From assembly GCF_010994035.1 (NCBI RefSeq), contig NZ_WIXN01000004.1, positions 1 to 64,000 on the forward strand: DNA of 64,000 nucleotides. The letters run 5' to 3'. The notes under the pieces are model-generated. The model ran no database searches. It had not been told where the DNA came from and saw nothing but the letters and a program-made list of their open reading frames with translations. This document shows, piece by piece, positions 9,814-19,618 of this stretch; positions within the stretch are counted from its first letter, which is position 1, and each line of letters starts with the position of its first letter. The DNA comes from Virgibacillus aidingensis. Its GTDB lineage: Bacteria; Bacillota; Bacilli; Bacillales; Amphibacillaceae. The position numbers were made by a program, and so were the translations under genes.

Positions 9814-10029
9814 TTTGGTTTAAAATAAATTAGTACCAATGCAGGTTTACAACTAATCTACCGAACCAATACCAGTTCACCCCCTCTGTGATTAAACTTT
9901 CAATATAATATCATCAAGGGGGACTCAGCCCCCTTAATAATCAATGATTAACCTTTATTTAGATTCTGGAAGATCCCTATAACTCTAGTAATTAATTGTA
10001 AATCAACTAGAGGAAATGATAGTAATATC

Positions 10030-10059
10030 CCCTGCGACAGTACAGTCACTGCCGCAGAG
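10030..10059 (-). terminator. Terminator hairpin after M14 gene 4
   Basis: The inverted repeat CCCTGCGACAGT / ACTGCCGCAGAG (10030-10041 and 10048-10059) lies 15 bp past the stop codon. It is a slightly mispaired copy of the family hairpin. Confidence 0.6.
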
Positions 10060-10073
10060 ACGAATTTTATCTG

Positions 10074-13000
10074 TTATTCCCACTTTGCAATAAGTGATAC
10101 AGCGTCAGTGTAAAGAGATTCATACGCTTCCCCGGACATCTGCTCATCCATATGATCAAGCAGCAACAAGAAGCTTTCCATATGTCTCACTGCTTTTTCT
10201 GCCTCTTCCTGTGATTCATACTGATCCACTGCAATTAATTGAAGGGTTAGTGATCTTACAACCTGATCATTCTCAAAAGCCCCTTCTTCATCAAATTGTT
10301 CAATACTTGTGATCATGCCGGCTGCGCTGATCGGTTCTGTTTCTCGTTCTTCCAATCTGTCACGGGCTTCATTCAGCCCGGTCAGCGCAGAATCCACTTC
10401 CTCCTGTGCGGCATCCGGATCATGCAGTACTTCTTCAGCTGCGGTTAATGCTTCCTGCAATGCTTGCCAGCTTTCCTCTGTATAATCGGCTTCATTCAGG
10501 TTTTCAGCATGGATCTCATCAACAAGATCCTGCAATTCCGTTTTGTCAACTTCCGGATCAAACAGGTCTTCTGGTGCGCGAGGGGCTTGTTCTCCCCCAA
10601 CGCCAACACCAAAGAAGGCATGTTCATTTATTACATTACCGGGTGAATGACCTAAGCCCACATAGCCGCCACTTAAATTGTCATCAACATATTCAACCTG
10701 CCAATCCGGCTCTTCCTCTCCTAGCGGCCAGGCTTTCGCGCGTAATATATTTCCCTCACGCTGGAACACAGCATGATACCATTCATCAGGTACGACCTCG
10801 AACCGAAGCCGGGCATTCGTACGACTGCTGAATGCACCATCAATGTTACGGTTTATTCGAATATAGCCTGTCGTCCGCAAATCCATGTAATAACTATTTT
10901 CAGAATCTACATCTCCGGATGCATGTAGCTGCAGCTGGAATAAGGTTGTTCCAGTACCTGAAGTACGCACCAAGGAGGATACTTCCACATCCCCTTCCAC
11001 ATATCCCGGTTCATCCATGACCAAGGCCCTGCGTCCTTCACCGGGTATTACGGTGTGTACCAATCTGCTTGGATTTTCTTCTACCTTCCAATCACTATCA
11101 GCCCACAAGGTTGACCATCCAGCAGGCGGCTGACCAGTTATATCTTCTGAAAAATCTGTCTGGTACTGTGCCGCATCTTTTGCTGTTAAATTAGCCCTGG
11201 CTTCGTTCAAAGCTTCCAAAACTTCTTCTATTTGAGACTGTGATACATTTTCATTGGCCAAAACAGCTCTTGCATGTTCAAGCGCTTGCTGCAAAGTTTC
11301 CCAGCTTGCTTTCGAATAATCTTCCTCCACTAGATTTTCTGCTTCAATTACAGCTACTCTTTCTTCCAAAAACGTAAAGTTGGTAACTCCGCTTAAGTCC
11401 TTAGGTGGTCTGGGTGCATCTTCTCCACCAACCCCGACACCGAAAAATGCATGATCATTTACAGTATTTCCGGTTGATTGACCTAATCCGACATAACCGC
11501 TGTCAAAAGTATCGTCTTCATATTCGACCTGCCAATGGTCAGGTTCATCTTCCCCATACGGCCATACTTTGCCCCGCAGCATATTGCCGTCACGCTTCAA
11601 TACCGCGTTATACCAAACATCTTCCTCAATATCAAAAGGAAGCCTTTGTGTGGTCAGCGTACTGAATGATCCGCCTGCATTACGGTTCAAACGGACATAT
11701 CCATTTGATCGCACATCCAGTAAATAACTGTTTTCATTATTCGCCTCTCCAAAAGCATGCAGATGTAAATGGAATAAGGTTGAGCTGGAACTAATCGGTT
11801 CAATAAATGATGTACGCACTAAGCTGGATACTTCCACATCACCGGCAGCCATTCCCGGTTCATCCATGACCAGATTTCTGCGGCCATCATTGGGCGTTAC
11901 AGTATGTTCCAATCTTCTTGGATCCTCCTGAACCTTCCAGTCACTATCCCGCCATAAAGTTGACCATCCTTCAGGCATTTCCCCAACCTGGTCTTCGGAA
12001 AAGTCAGTTTGATATTGAACTTGTCTAAACTGCAATTTAGAATAAGCATCATTTAACAAGGCCAGGGCCTCATCAAGTTGTGCCTCTGTAACATCTTCCT
12101 CTTCCAGCAATGCATTTGCTTCATCTATGGCATCCTGAAGTCTTGTCCAGCTATCCCCAGTGTAATTCTGCTCATTTAAACCTTCGCGCATTATTTCATT
12201 AATTCTATTTTGCAGAATTGTTCTGTCAATTTCAGGAATAAGATGATCTGGTGCACGGGGTGCTGATTCTCCATCTGTTCCTACACCAATATGTGCCCAC
12301 TCGTTTAGAGTTCCTGCATCAAAATGGCCCGGGCCAACATGACCGCCAACCAAAAAATTGTCTTCGGCTGTTACTTGCCATTCATTAGGCTCCTCTTCGC
12401 CATAAGGCCAGACCTTGGCACGAAGCGTTGTTCCTTCCCGCTGAAGCACTGCCTGATACCATTGGCCGCCTTCCGCATCAAATGGCACACTGCTAGAAGC
12501 CAGATTACTAAAGCTGCTATCAAATAATCGATTGATTCTTACCGTACCCGAGCTTCTTAAATCAATGTAATAGCTATTTTCCGTTGCCAGGGCATATTCT
12601 CTGGCAGTATCACCCGATGCATGTAAATGAAGCTGAAATAGTGTCGACCCGGCACCATTGGAACGAACTAACCCGGAAACTTCGACATCACCAAATTGTC
12701 TTCCAACGTTATCCCATGAAAGTAACCTTCTGTCTCCACTTGGGTCTACGTAGTTCTCCAATCGGCTTGGCTGTTCCCTTACACTCCAGCTGCCCTCTTT
12801 CCACATCATGGACCAGTCTTCAGGGATGGAGCCTGCCTCCTCATCGGCGAAAGTAGTGGAATATTGCTGCGGATCCAATTCTGGCGGCACTTCCAAATCT
12901 TCCTTATTGGAACAATCATGAACTGGCATTCCTCCCGCCACACTGTACCCTGCCCTTTCATCCAATAATAATGGGATGACCGTTCTCATTGGCTGTCCCA

Positions 13001-14144
13001 TAGGAACAAATACGCCGTCTTCCCCGACCTGCTCAGTTTCTATAGAAAATATATCAAGATAATATTGAATCTTTTCGGCTTGAGAAGCATGAAGCATATA
13101 ACCGCATGCAGGGTTCTCCTCTACTTTTGTCGGTTCCAGTTCATCAGATCCATCAAAGTAAATGGGTTCAGTCATATCGGCTCCTGCTTCAGCCTGACGT
13201 TCTTTGGAACCGTCTCTCACTTCTTTAATTCTATCGAAATTTTCATAGTAAAAATCCAGTACCGAATTTGCGGCAATCATTTGCATATCCGTTCTGGCAG
13301 CATACGAGTTGCCCATCCCGGGTTCGGTCAGTATGCCTATACTATGCCGCAAACCTGCCATATTGCCGAGAAAACGCTCGTCTCCGCCTCCAAGAGGATA
13401 AGGACCGGTAGTATAACCTTCGTCTTCCACATCCGCTGCAACCTTATCTTCAATCATTTCTATGGATAAATCTCTTAATTCCTCATCCATATTTAAATTT
13501 TGCGGCCACAGCATCTCAAGATGAGGATTTGTACCGCCGCGTTCATGTGCATCAACGATGATATCGGGATCAAATCGATTTAATACATCTGCAATTACTT
13601 GCACCTCAGGAGTCTTCATATTCAGATGATCCCGATTCATATTTATTCCTTGCGCATTTCCCCGTGTATTACTTACCCGCCCATCCGGGTTTGCAGTTGG
13701 AATAAATAGTATAGTTGTTTTACGCATCAAATCCAATAGCTGCTCGTCTTCCGTAAATGCCAAATCTCTTAATAATTGTAAAGACATTTCACGTCCGGAA
13801 GGCTCCCTGCCATGTTGCGTACCAACAATAATCATATTGCGCCCATCCGCAATTTCCTCATCGGAAGGGGCTGCCGGATAGCCAACCCGCACTAAATGTA
13901 TAGGTCTTCCTTCGTAGGAAGTTCCGGCTTGTGTTATGTTTACCCTTTCTGACATTTCATCCACTTGCTGTAAAAATAACTGTTCTTCTTCAAAGGTTGT
14001 CCAACTTTCCGCATTACGATCTTCAAAACCGGTCGTTGGCCAATCATCCGGATTTTCAGCAAATCCGTGAACAGGAGTCATCGTCATCACTAAAAGGACA
14101 ATCATAAAAACAGAAAAAACTTTGTTAATCCCCCTATTTTTCAT
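10074..14144 (-). CDS. Secreted M14 zinc carboxypeptidase with three LamG-like/FIVAR units
   Basis: This is a 1356-residue secreted protein. The signal peptide (about 1-29) is unlike that of genes 1-3 in sequence. The M14 domain (about 35-405) keeps H111/E114 (HGRE), H200 (DAHE) and catalytic E274 (LTEP). Three LamG-like domains begin near residues 415, 695 and 985, each followed by a FIVAR repeat. The FIMAH-like tail covers about 1270-1356. Units 2 and 3 resemble each other closely (TDFSED...WSTLW...DSDW), which fits internal duplication. The start codon follows AGGGGGAAAAAGCAC. The binding domains likely hold the enzyme on a glycan or the cell wall (inference). Confidence 0.9.
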   Translation of the reverse strand: MKNRGINKVFSVFMIVLLVMTMTPVHGFAENPDDWPTTGFEDRNAESWTTFEEEQLFLQQVDEMSERVNITQAGTSYEGRPIHLVRVGYPAAPSDEEIADGRNMIIVGTQHGREPSGREMSLQLLRDLAFTEDEQLLDLMRKTTILFIPTANPDGRVSNTRGNAQGINMNRDHLNMKTPEVQVIADVLNRFDPDIIVDAHERGGTNPHLEMLWPQNLNMDEELRDLSIEMIEDKVAADVEDEGYTTGPYPLGGGDERFLGNMAGLRHSIGILTEPGMGNSYAARTDMQMIAANSVLDFYYENFDRIKEVRDGSKERQAEAGADMTEPIYFDGSDELEPTKVEENPACGYMLHASQAEKIQYYLDIFSIETEQVGEDGVFVPMGQPMRTVIPLLLDERAGYSVAGGMPVHDCSNKEDLEVPPELDPQQYSTTFADEEAGSIPEDWSMMWKEGSWSVREQPSRLENYVDPSGDRRLLSWDNVGRQFGDVEVSGLVRSNGAGSTLFQLHLHASGDTAREYALATENSYYIDLRSSGTVRINRLFDSSFSNLASSSVPFDAEGGQWYQAVLQREGTTLRAKVWPYGEEEPNEWQVTAEDNFLVGGHVGPGHFDAGTLNEWAHIGVGTDGESAPRAPDHLIPEIDRTILQNRINEIMREGLNEQNYTGDSWTRLQDAIDEANALLEEEDVTEAQLDEALALLNDAYSKLQFRQVQYQTDFSEDQVGEMPEGWSTLWRDSDWKVQEDPRRLEHTVTPNDGRRNLVMDEPGMAAGDVEVSSLVRTSFIEPISSSSTLFHLHLHAFGEANNENSYLLDVRSNGYVRLNRNAGGSFSTLTTQRLPFDIEEDVWYNAVLKRDGNMLRGKVWPYGEDEPDHWQVEYEDDTFDSGYVGLGQSTGNTVNDHAFFGVGVGGEDAPRPPKDLSGVTNFTFLEERVAVIEAENLVEEDYSKASWETLQQALEHARAVLANENVSQSQIEEVLEALNEARANLTAKDAAQYQTDFSEDITGQPPAGWSTLWADSDWKVEENPSRLVHTVIPGEGRRALVMDEPGYVEGDVEVSSLVRTSGTGTTLFQLQLHASGDVDSENSYYMDLRTTGYIRINRNIDGAFSSRTNARLRFEVVPDEWYHAVFQREGNILRAKAWPLGEEEPDWQVEYVDDNLSGGYVGLGHSPGNVINEHAFFGVGVGGEQAPRAPEDLFDPEVDKTELQDLVDEIHAENLNEADYTEESWQALQEALTAAEEVLHDPDAAQEEVDSALTGLNEARDRLEERETEPISAAGMITSIEQFDEEGAFENDQVVRSLTLQLIAVDQYESQEEAEKAVRHMESFLLLLDHMDEQMSGEAYESLYTDAVSLIAKWE

Positions 14145-14410
14145 GTGCTTTTTCCCCCTATTATTTTTTTGTAACAGTGATCAAATTACTAAACTATTAA
14201 ATCATCGCCCTTTCTCTTCCGGATCATGATGGTTACGTTTACATTTTGATTAAGATAATATAAGCAAGACTATTACTCATTCCGGACTGGCTTGATAATC
14301 ATGAAACAATTTATCTTTTAACATCGGGTTTTGTTATCGGTCACTCAGTTCCTATTTAATACAACAAAAAGGGGACGCTGACGATTACAGGATGAGAAGA
14401 TAATAATATG

Positions 14411-14440
14411 CCCTGCGGCAGTGAAATCACTGCCGCAGAG
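14411..14440 (-). terminator. Terminator hairpin after M14 gene 5
   Basis: CCCTGCGGCAGTG / CACTGCCGCAGAG, 13-nt arms with a 4-nt loop, 15 bp past the stop codon of the 14455-19344 gene. Same family of hairpins as 3658-3687. Confidence 0.65.
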
Positions 14441-14454
14441 ACAAAGTCCATCAG

Positions 14455-17400
14455 TTATTCCCACTTCGCAATGAGTGATTCTGCATCAGCGCAGAGAGAC
14501 TCGTACGCTTCTTCGGAAATCTGTTCCTCTTCTTTCATATGCTCAAGCAGTAATATAAAGCTGTCCATATGTTTTACTACTTTTTCTCCTTCTTCCTGGG
14601 ATTCATACTGATCCACTGCAGTTAAATGAGTGGTTAATGACCTCACAGCCTGATCATTCTCAAAAGCTCCTGCCTCATCAAACGCTTCAATACTGGTGAT
14701 CATGCCGGCTGCACTGATCGGTTCTGTTACTGCTTCTTCCAGTCCGTCACGGGCTTCATTCAGCTCGGTCAGTGCAATATCCACTTCTTCCTGTGTGGCA
14801 TCCGTGTCGTTTAATACTTCTTCCGCTGCGGTTAATGCCGCCTGTAATGCTTGCCAGCTTTCTTCGGTGTAGTCTTCTTCATTCAAACCTTCAGCTTGAA
14901 TTTCATCGACGCGATCCTGCAGTGCTGTTTTATCAACTTCCGGGTCAAATAGATCAGCCGGAGGACGCGGGGCTGCTGCATCATTTGTACCTACGGCGAA
15001 GTATGCCCAATCATTTGTTGCACCGCTCGTAACATGCCCTACTCCTACTTTACCTTTATTAAAATTGTTATCCTCGACTTCTATTTGCCATCCGGCCGGT
15101 TCTTCTTCCCCGTACGGCCAAATCTTTCCTTTTAACATGGACCCTTCTTTTTTCAATACCACTTGCAGCCAGTCATTGGCTTCTGCTGTATATGGGAACT
15201 CCACTGCACCCAAAGAATCAAAATACGCATCCATATTGCGGTTTATTCTCACCCTGTCATTTCGTAAATCGATATAGTAGCTATTCTCACTGCCGGCAGA
15301 TCCTGATCCTTGAAGATGAAGCTGGAACATAGAAGCAGCATAATCTCTTGCTCTGACAACAGCAGCGACTTCCACATCACCATAAACAGTTTCCGCTTCA
15401 TCCCACGTGAGTACACGGCGGCCTCCGCCTTCAGTTACATAATGTTCCAGCCGGCTCGGGTCATCTTTCACTGTCCAGCCGCTTTCCCGCCATAACATGG
15501 ACCAATCGGATGGTGCTTCTCCCGTCACATATCCGCTAAAGTCTGTAGCCACTTGTTTGGAAACGGTTTGTAAAGCTTCATACGCATTTTCCAACTGCTG
15601 CATCGCTTCCAGTATTTCTGATTGCGTTACTTCAGATGCTTCCAGTACATCCTCAGCATTATTGATTGCATTTTGCAGCATACCCCAGCTGTTTCCAGTA
15701 AAGTCTCCTTCATGTAAATCCTTTGACTTCATTTCATCCAATTTATCAGCTAAAGGTGATTTATCAGCAACCAGACCTTCTTCTGCGCGTGGTGCTTCAG
15801 CATCATTCGTTCCTACCGCAAAATATGCCCATTCATTATTTGCACCGGATGTTACATGCCCAACTCCGACTTTTCCGTTTTGGAAGCTAGCATCATCCAC
15901 TTCTACCTGCCAATCCGCTGGCTCTTCTTCACCATATGGCCATACCTTTCCTTTCAGGGTCGTTCCTTCTTTTTTAAGTACTGCCTGATACCAGCTATTC
16001 GTGCGTACTTCATAAGGAAAACTTTCCGATTGAAGCACGTCAAAATAAGCTTCTCTATTACGGTTAATTCTTACATTTCCTGACCTCGTGACATCAAGAT
16101 AGTAACTGCTTTCACTTCCCGCATCACCTGAACCCAGCAGATGAAGCTGGAATAACACGCCATTGTCAGTAGTATTTCTTACCAATCCTGAGATTTCCAC
16201 ATCTCCATAAACTGTATCTGCTTCATCCCAGGTTAATACACGGCGTCCTCCGCCAGATGTTACAAAATGCTCCAAACGACTAGGATTATCTTTCACTGTC
16301 CAGCCGCTCTCCCGCCATAACATAGACCAGTCTGAAGGAACCTCACCTGTTTCATAGTCACTAAAGTCATTCGCAAGTTGTTTGGAAATGGTTTGCAATT
16401 GACCAAAAGCATCGTCCAGCTTCTGAATCTCTTCCAGTATTTGCTCCTGTGTGAGGTCAGATTCTTCCAATAACTCTTCAGCGCTGCTTATCGCATTTTG
16501 CAGGTTGCTCCAGGTGTCATCAGTGAAATTTTCTTCACTTAAATTTTTTGATTCTATTTCAATTATTTTATCCTCTAAAGGACTTTTATCGATAATCAAA
16601 TTGTCCGGTGCACGGACAGCCTCGGCTTCATTCGTACCTACCGCAAAATATGCCCATTCATTTGTTACACCGCTGCTGACATGGCCGACTCCTACTTTAC
16701 CTTGAATAAAATTGCTGTCGTTCACTTCTACCTGCCAGTCCTCCGGTTCTTCTTCCCCATAAGGCCAAACTTTTCCTTTTAATGTTGTACCATCACGCTG
16801 AAACACCACCTGATACCACTGGTTGCCTTCAGGAGTGAACGGAATGGAACTGCTCTGCAGAACCGTAAATCCTCCATTCATATTCCGGTTAATCCGTACA
16901 TTTCCTGAGCTGCGCAAATCTAAATAGTAACTATTTTCGCCACCTGCATTTCCCGATCCCTGCAGGTGAATTTGAAACATCGTATTCCCCGGATTTGCTT
17001 TTACCAATGCGGATAATTCCACATCACCTGTAATATCACCGGCTTTATCCCAGGTTAATACACGGCGGCCGCCACCTTCTGTTACAAAGTGCTCCAGCCG
17101 GCTTGGGTCATCCTTCACTGTCCATCCGCTTTCCCGCCATAATGTTGACCAATCTGATGGCGCCTGTCCAGCTTCATATTCGGAAAAGTTGGTGCTGTAC
17201 TGGGCCGCCAGGGAAGCGTATGCGTTATATAATGTGTCAACTGCATGATTTACTTCAGATTGTGTTGCTTCCTCATCATGCAAAACATTTACTGCAGCAT
17301 TTATTGCCTGCTGTAAATTATCCCAGCTGTCAGGCAAGAAATCTTCTTCATTTAAATCTTCATCCGCAATTTCGTTAATCCTTCTTTCCAATACTGACTT

Positions 17401-19344
17401 ATCCACCCCTTCTATTAAATCATCAGGGGCTCTCTCTGCACTTTCGCCATATGTGCCGACACTCAAGTATTTCCAGTCATTAATCATACCTGTTGTGGAA
17501 TGACCTACGCCAACCCTGCCTAAATCAATATACATATCGTCTTCAAAAGTGATTACCCATTCCTCAGGTTCCGGTTCTTCATACGGCCATACTTTTCCCT
17601 TTAATGCATTGCCATCCCGCTGAAATACTACTTGATACCATTGGTCTACTTCCAATTCAAAATCTAAATCTTCTGTTGCCAAGGTTGTATTCCTGCCACC
17701 CATCAGGCGGCTGAGCCGAATACTGTTCTCATCATGTTGTTTTGTTACATCCAGGTAGTAGCTGGTCTCATTGCCTGCACTGCCTGAACCATGGAGATGA
17801 AGTTCAAATAATTCACCTTCATTATTGGCCCGGACTAAAGCAGCTGCTTCCACATCACCATGTACTTCTCCAATTTCGTCCCAAACAAGCAAGCGGCGAT
17901 CTCCGCCATCCGTTACGAAATGCTCCAGACGTTTTGGATCCTCCTGGATTGTCCAGCTGCTGTCGCCCCATATATTTTCAAATCCGGCAGGAGCTTGTCC
18001 AGCTTCGTCATTGGCAAAATCAGTTTCAAACACTTCAGCTTCAGGCATGCTCGGGGGATCGAGCTTTCCGATATCCTCGCAATGATCTACAGCTAAGCCG
18101 TTTGCCAGTTTAATTTCGGAATTTTCATCAAGCATGAAAGGAATGACTGTCATCATCGGCTGAGCCATGGACACAAAGTAACCATTCTCTACTTCTTCTA
18201 TTTCCAGTCCGAACAAATCTATTTGCGTCTCAAGATATTCCTTTTGCATTTCATTAATTAAGTATCCGCAAGGCGGAGGGTCCAAAATGTCTGATTCGTC
18301 TTCCGGTAAATCACCAACCATTCCGCTTAAATAAAATGGTTTATTCCGTTCTTCTCCTTCACGCATTTTATTTTCGCGGGAGGCAGACACCACCTCGCCA
18401 ACACGATCAAATTTTTCGTGATAAAAACGCAAAATGGAGTAAGCTGATTCCATTTGTCCTGCTACTCTCACCAATGGTTCATCGGTCCACGAACCTTCTG
18501 TGAGTATTCCGATACTATGTCTTAACCCTGACATACTCCGGGTATTTGTCGGCCTTGCCCCCGGTGGATAATAGTCTACAGTAAATCCTGCATCTTCCAG
18601 GTCAGGAAACATGAAGTCTTCAAATAATTCATCGTTTAGTTCCCGTAATTCTGAATCCACATTGAGGTTGAGGTTACCCAACAGTGATATATTGGGTCCG
18701 GATATTCTTTCATGTGCGTCCAGAATAATATCGGGTTTAAACTCTTGTTGTACAGATGCTAAAGTTTGCACTTCAGGTGTTTTCAAAGCTAAATGGTCGC
18801 GGTTTAAATCAAAATCATCTACATTCCTTCTTACATTTGCTTCCCTGCCATCCGGGTTCATCGTAGGAATAAACAGAATGGTGGAGTTTTCCATTAATTC
18901 CAGCAAATCCGGATCATCAGTAAATGATAAGTCCCTGAGTAATTTTAGGGACATTTCCCGTCCGGAAGGTTCATTTCCATGAAACGTTCCAACGATTAGT
19001 ATATTTCTGCCATCTGCAATTTCCTCATCTGTTCCGGGCCCCGGATTCGAAACCCTTACCAGATGCAAAGGACGTCCCTCCGCCGAATACCCATGTACCG
19101 TGTATTCCATTCGATCGGATTTTTGTGAGACTTCCTCCAGAAAATCCAATTCCTCTTCATGTGTAGTCCAGCTGCCATCATTACGAATCTCCAAACCTGT
19201 CTGCGGAATGTCTTCATCCTCTATCGTTTCCCTTTTATCCGCAGCTGCAGCACCCGGTTCTGTCACAGCTAAACCGTGCATTGGCAGCAAAACTAACGCC
19301 AGCAAACCAATTATTAAAGATATGATTCCATGTTTTTTCCCCAT
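14455..19344 (-). CDS. Secreted M14 zinc carboxypeptidase with four LamG-like/FIVAR units
   Basis: At 1629 residues this is the longest and first-transcribed family member. After a signal peptide (about 1-26) and a short linker, the M14 domain keeps H122/E125 (HGNE), H211 (DAHE) and catalytic E283 (LTEG). Four LamG-like domains follow, starting near residues 440, 705, 985 and 1260, each with a FIVAR repeat, then the FIMAH-like tail (about 1541-1629). Units 2-4 are most alike, sharing SDWS.LWRESGWTVKD, so they probably arose by recent internal duplication. The start follows a CAGGGGG ribosome site. It lies just downstream of the DppA-type peptidase gene on the same strand, with a ~270-bp gap that suggests a separate promoter. 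Confidence 0.9.
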   Translation of the reverse strand: MGKKHGIISLIIGLLALVLLPMHGLAVTEPGAAAADKRETIEDEDIPQTGLEIRNDGSWTTHEEELDFLEEVSQKSDRMEYTVHGYSAEGRPLHLVRVSNPGPGTDEEIADGRNILIVGTFHGNEPSGREMSLKLLRDLSFTDDPDLLELMENSTILFIPTMNPDGREANVRRNVDDFDLNRDHLALKTPEVQTLASVQQEFKPDIILDAHERISGPNISLLGNLNLNVDSELRELNDELFEDFMFPDLEDAGFTVDYYPPGARPTNTRSMSGLRHSIGILTEGSWTDEPLVRVAGQMESAYSILRFYHEKFDRVGEVVSASRENKMREGEERNKPFYLSGMVGDLPEDESDILDPPPCGYLINEMQKEYLETQIDLFGLEIEEVENGYFVSMAQPMMTVIPFMLDENSEIKLANGLAVDHCEDIGKLDPPSMPEAEVFETDFANDEAGQAPAGFENIWGDSSWTIQEDPKRLEHFVTDGGDRRLLVWDEIGEVHGDVEAAALVRANNEGELFELHLHGSGSAGNETSYYLDVTKQHDENSIRLSRLMGGRNTTLATEDLDFELEVDQWYQVVFQRDGNALKGKVWPYEEPEPEEWVITFEDDMYIDLGRVGVGHSTTGMINDWKYLSVGTYGESAERAPDDLIEGVDKSVLERRINEIADEDLNEEDFLPDSWDNLQQAINAAVNVLHDEEATQSEVNHAVDTLYNAYASLAAQYSTNFSEYEAGQAPSDWSTLWRESGWTVKDDPSRLEHFVTEGGGRRVLTWDKAGDITGDVELSALVKANPGNTMFQIHLQGSGNAGGENSYYLDLRSSGNVRINRNMNGGFTVLQSSSIPFTPEGNQWYQVVFQRDGTTLKGKVWPYGEEEPEDWQVEVNDSNFIQGKVGVGHVSSGVTNEWAYFAVGTNEAEAVRAPDNLIIDKSPLEDKIIEIESKNLSEENFTDDTWSNLQNAISSAEELLEESDLTQEQILEEIQKLDDAFGQLQTISKQLANDFSDYETGEVPSDWSMLWRESGWTVKDNPSRLEHFVTSGGGRRVLTWDEADTVYGDVEISGLVRNTTDNGVLFQLHLLGSGDAGSESSYYLDVTRSGNVRINRNREAYFDVLQSESFPYEVRTNSWYQAVLKKEGTTLKGKVWPYGEEEPADWQVEVDDASFQNGKVGVGHVTSGANNEWAYFAVGTNDAEAPRAEEGLVADKSPLADKLDEMKSKDLHEGDFTGNSWGMLQNAINNAEDVLEASEVTQSEILEAMQQLENAYEALQTVSKQVATDFSGYVTGEAPSDWSMLWRESGWTVKDDPSRLEHYVTEGGGRRVLTWDEAETVYGDVEVAAVVRARDYAASMFQLHLQGSGSAGSENSYYIDLRNDRVRINRNMDAYFDSLGAVEFPYTAEANDWLQVVLKKEGSMLKGKIWPYGEEEPAGWQIEVEDNNFNKGKVGVGHVTSGATNDWAYFAVGTNDAAAPRPPADLFDPEVDKTALQDRVDEIQAEGLNEEDYTEESWQALQAALTAAEEVLNDTDATQEEVDIALTELNEARDGLEEAVTEPISAAGMITSIEAFDEAGAFENDQAVRSLTTHLTAVDQYESQEEGEKVVKHMDSFILLLEHMKEEEQISEEAYESLCADAESLIAKWE

Positions 19345-19365
19345 ATTGATACCCCCTGTCTCATT

Positions 19366-19380
19366 TTGTCAGCGCTTTCT
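19366..19380 (-). promoter_or_regulatory. cre-like box upstream of M14 gene 5
   Basis: TTGTCAGCGCTTTCT has one mismatch to the CcpA operator consensus in either reading direction. It lies 22 bp before the start codon, where binding would block transcription. Confidence 0.4.
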
Positions 19381-19618
19381 TTTTTACGATTTTATAAAAC
19401 TTTAAATCACCTGCCTCTTTTATAGTTATTTAGTCTCGAAATATAATATATTTCTGGGTAACTATTGATACGAGAATAGCAAAAAAACCAAAGAAAAACT
19501 ATATAAATTCATAATCTTTCAAAGAATGATGAAAAATTACTACATTTATATAGCCTCTTTATAGGTATTTTTGTTCAGTCTTTAACAATTATTAGTGAAA
19601 TAGCCTCTATCATCCATA

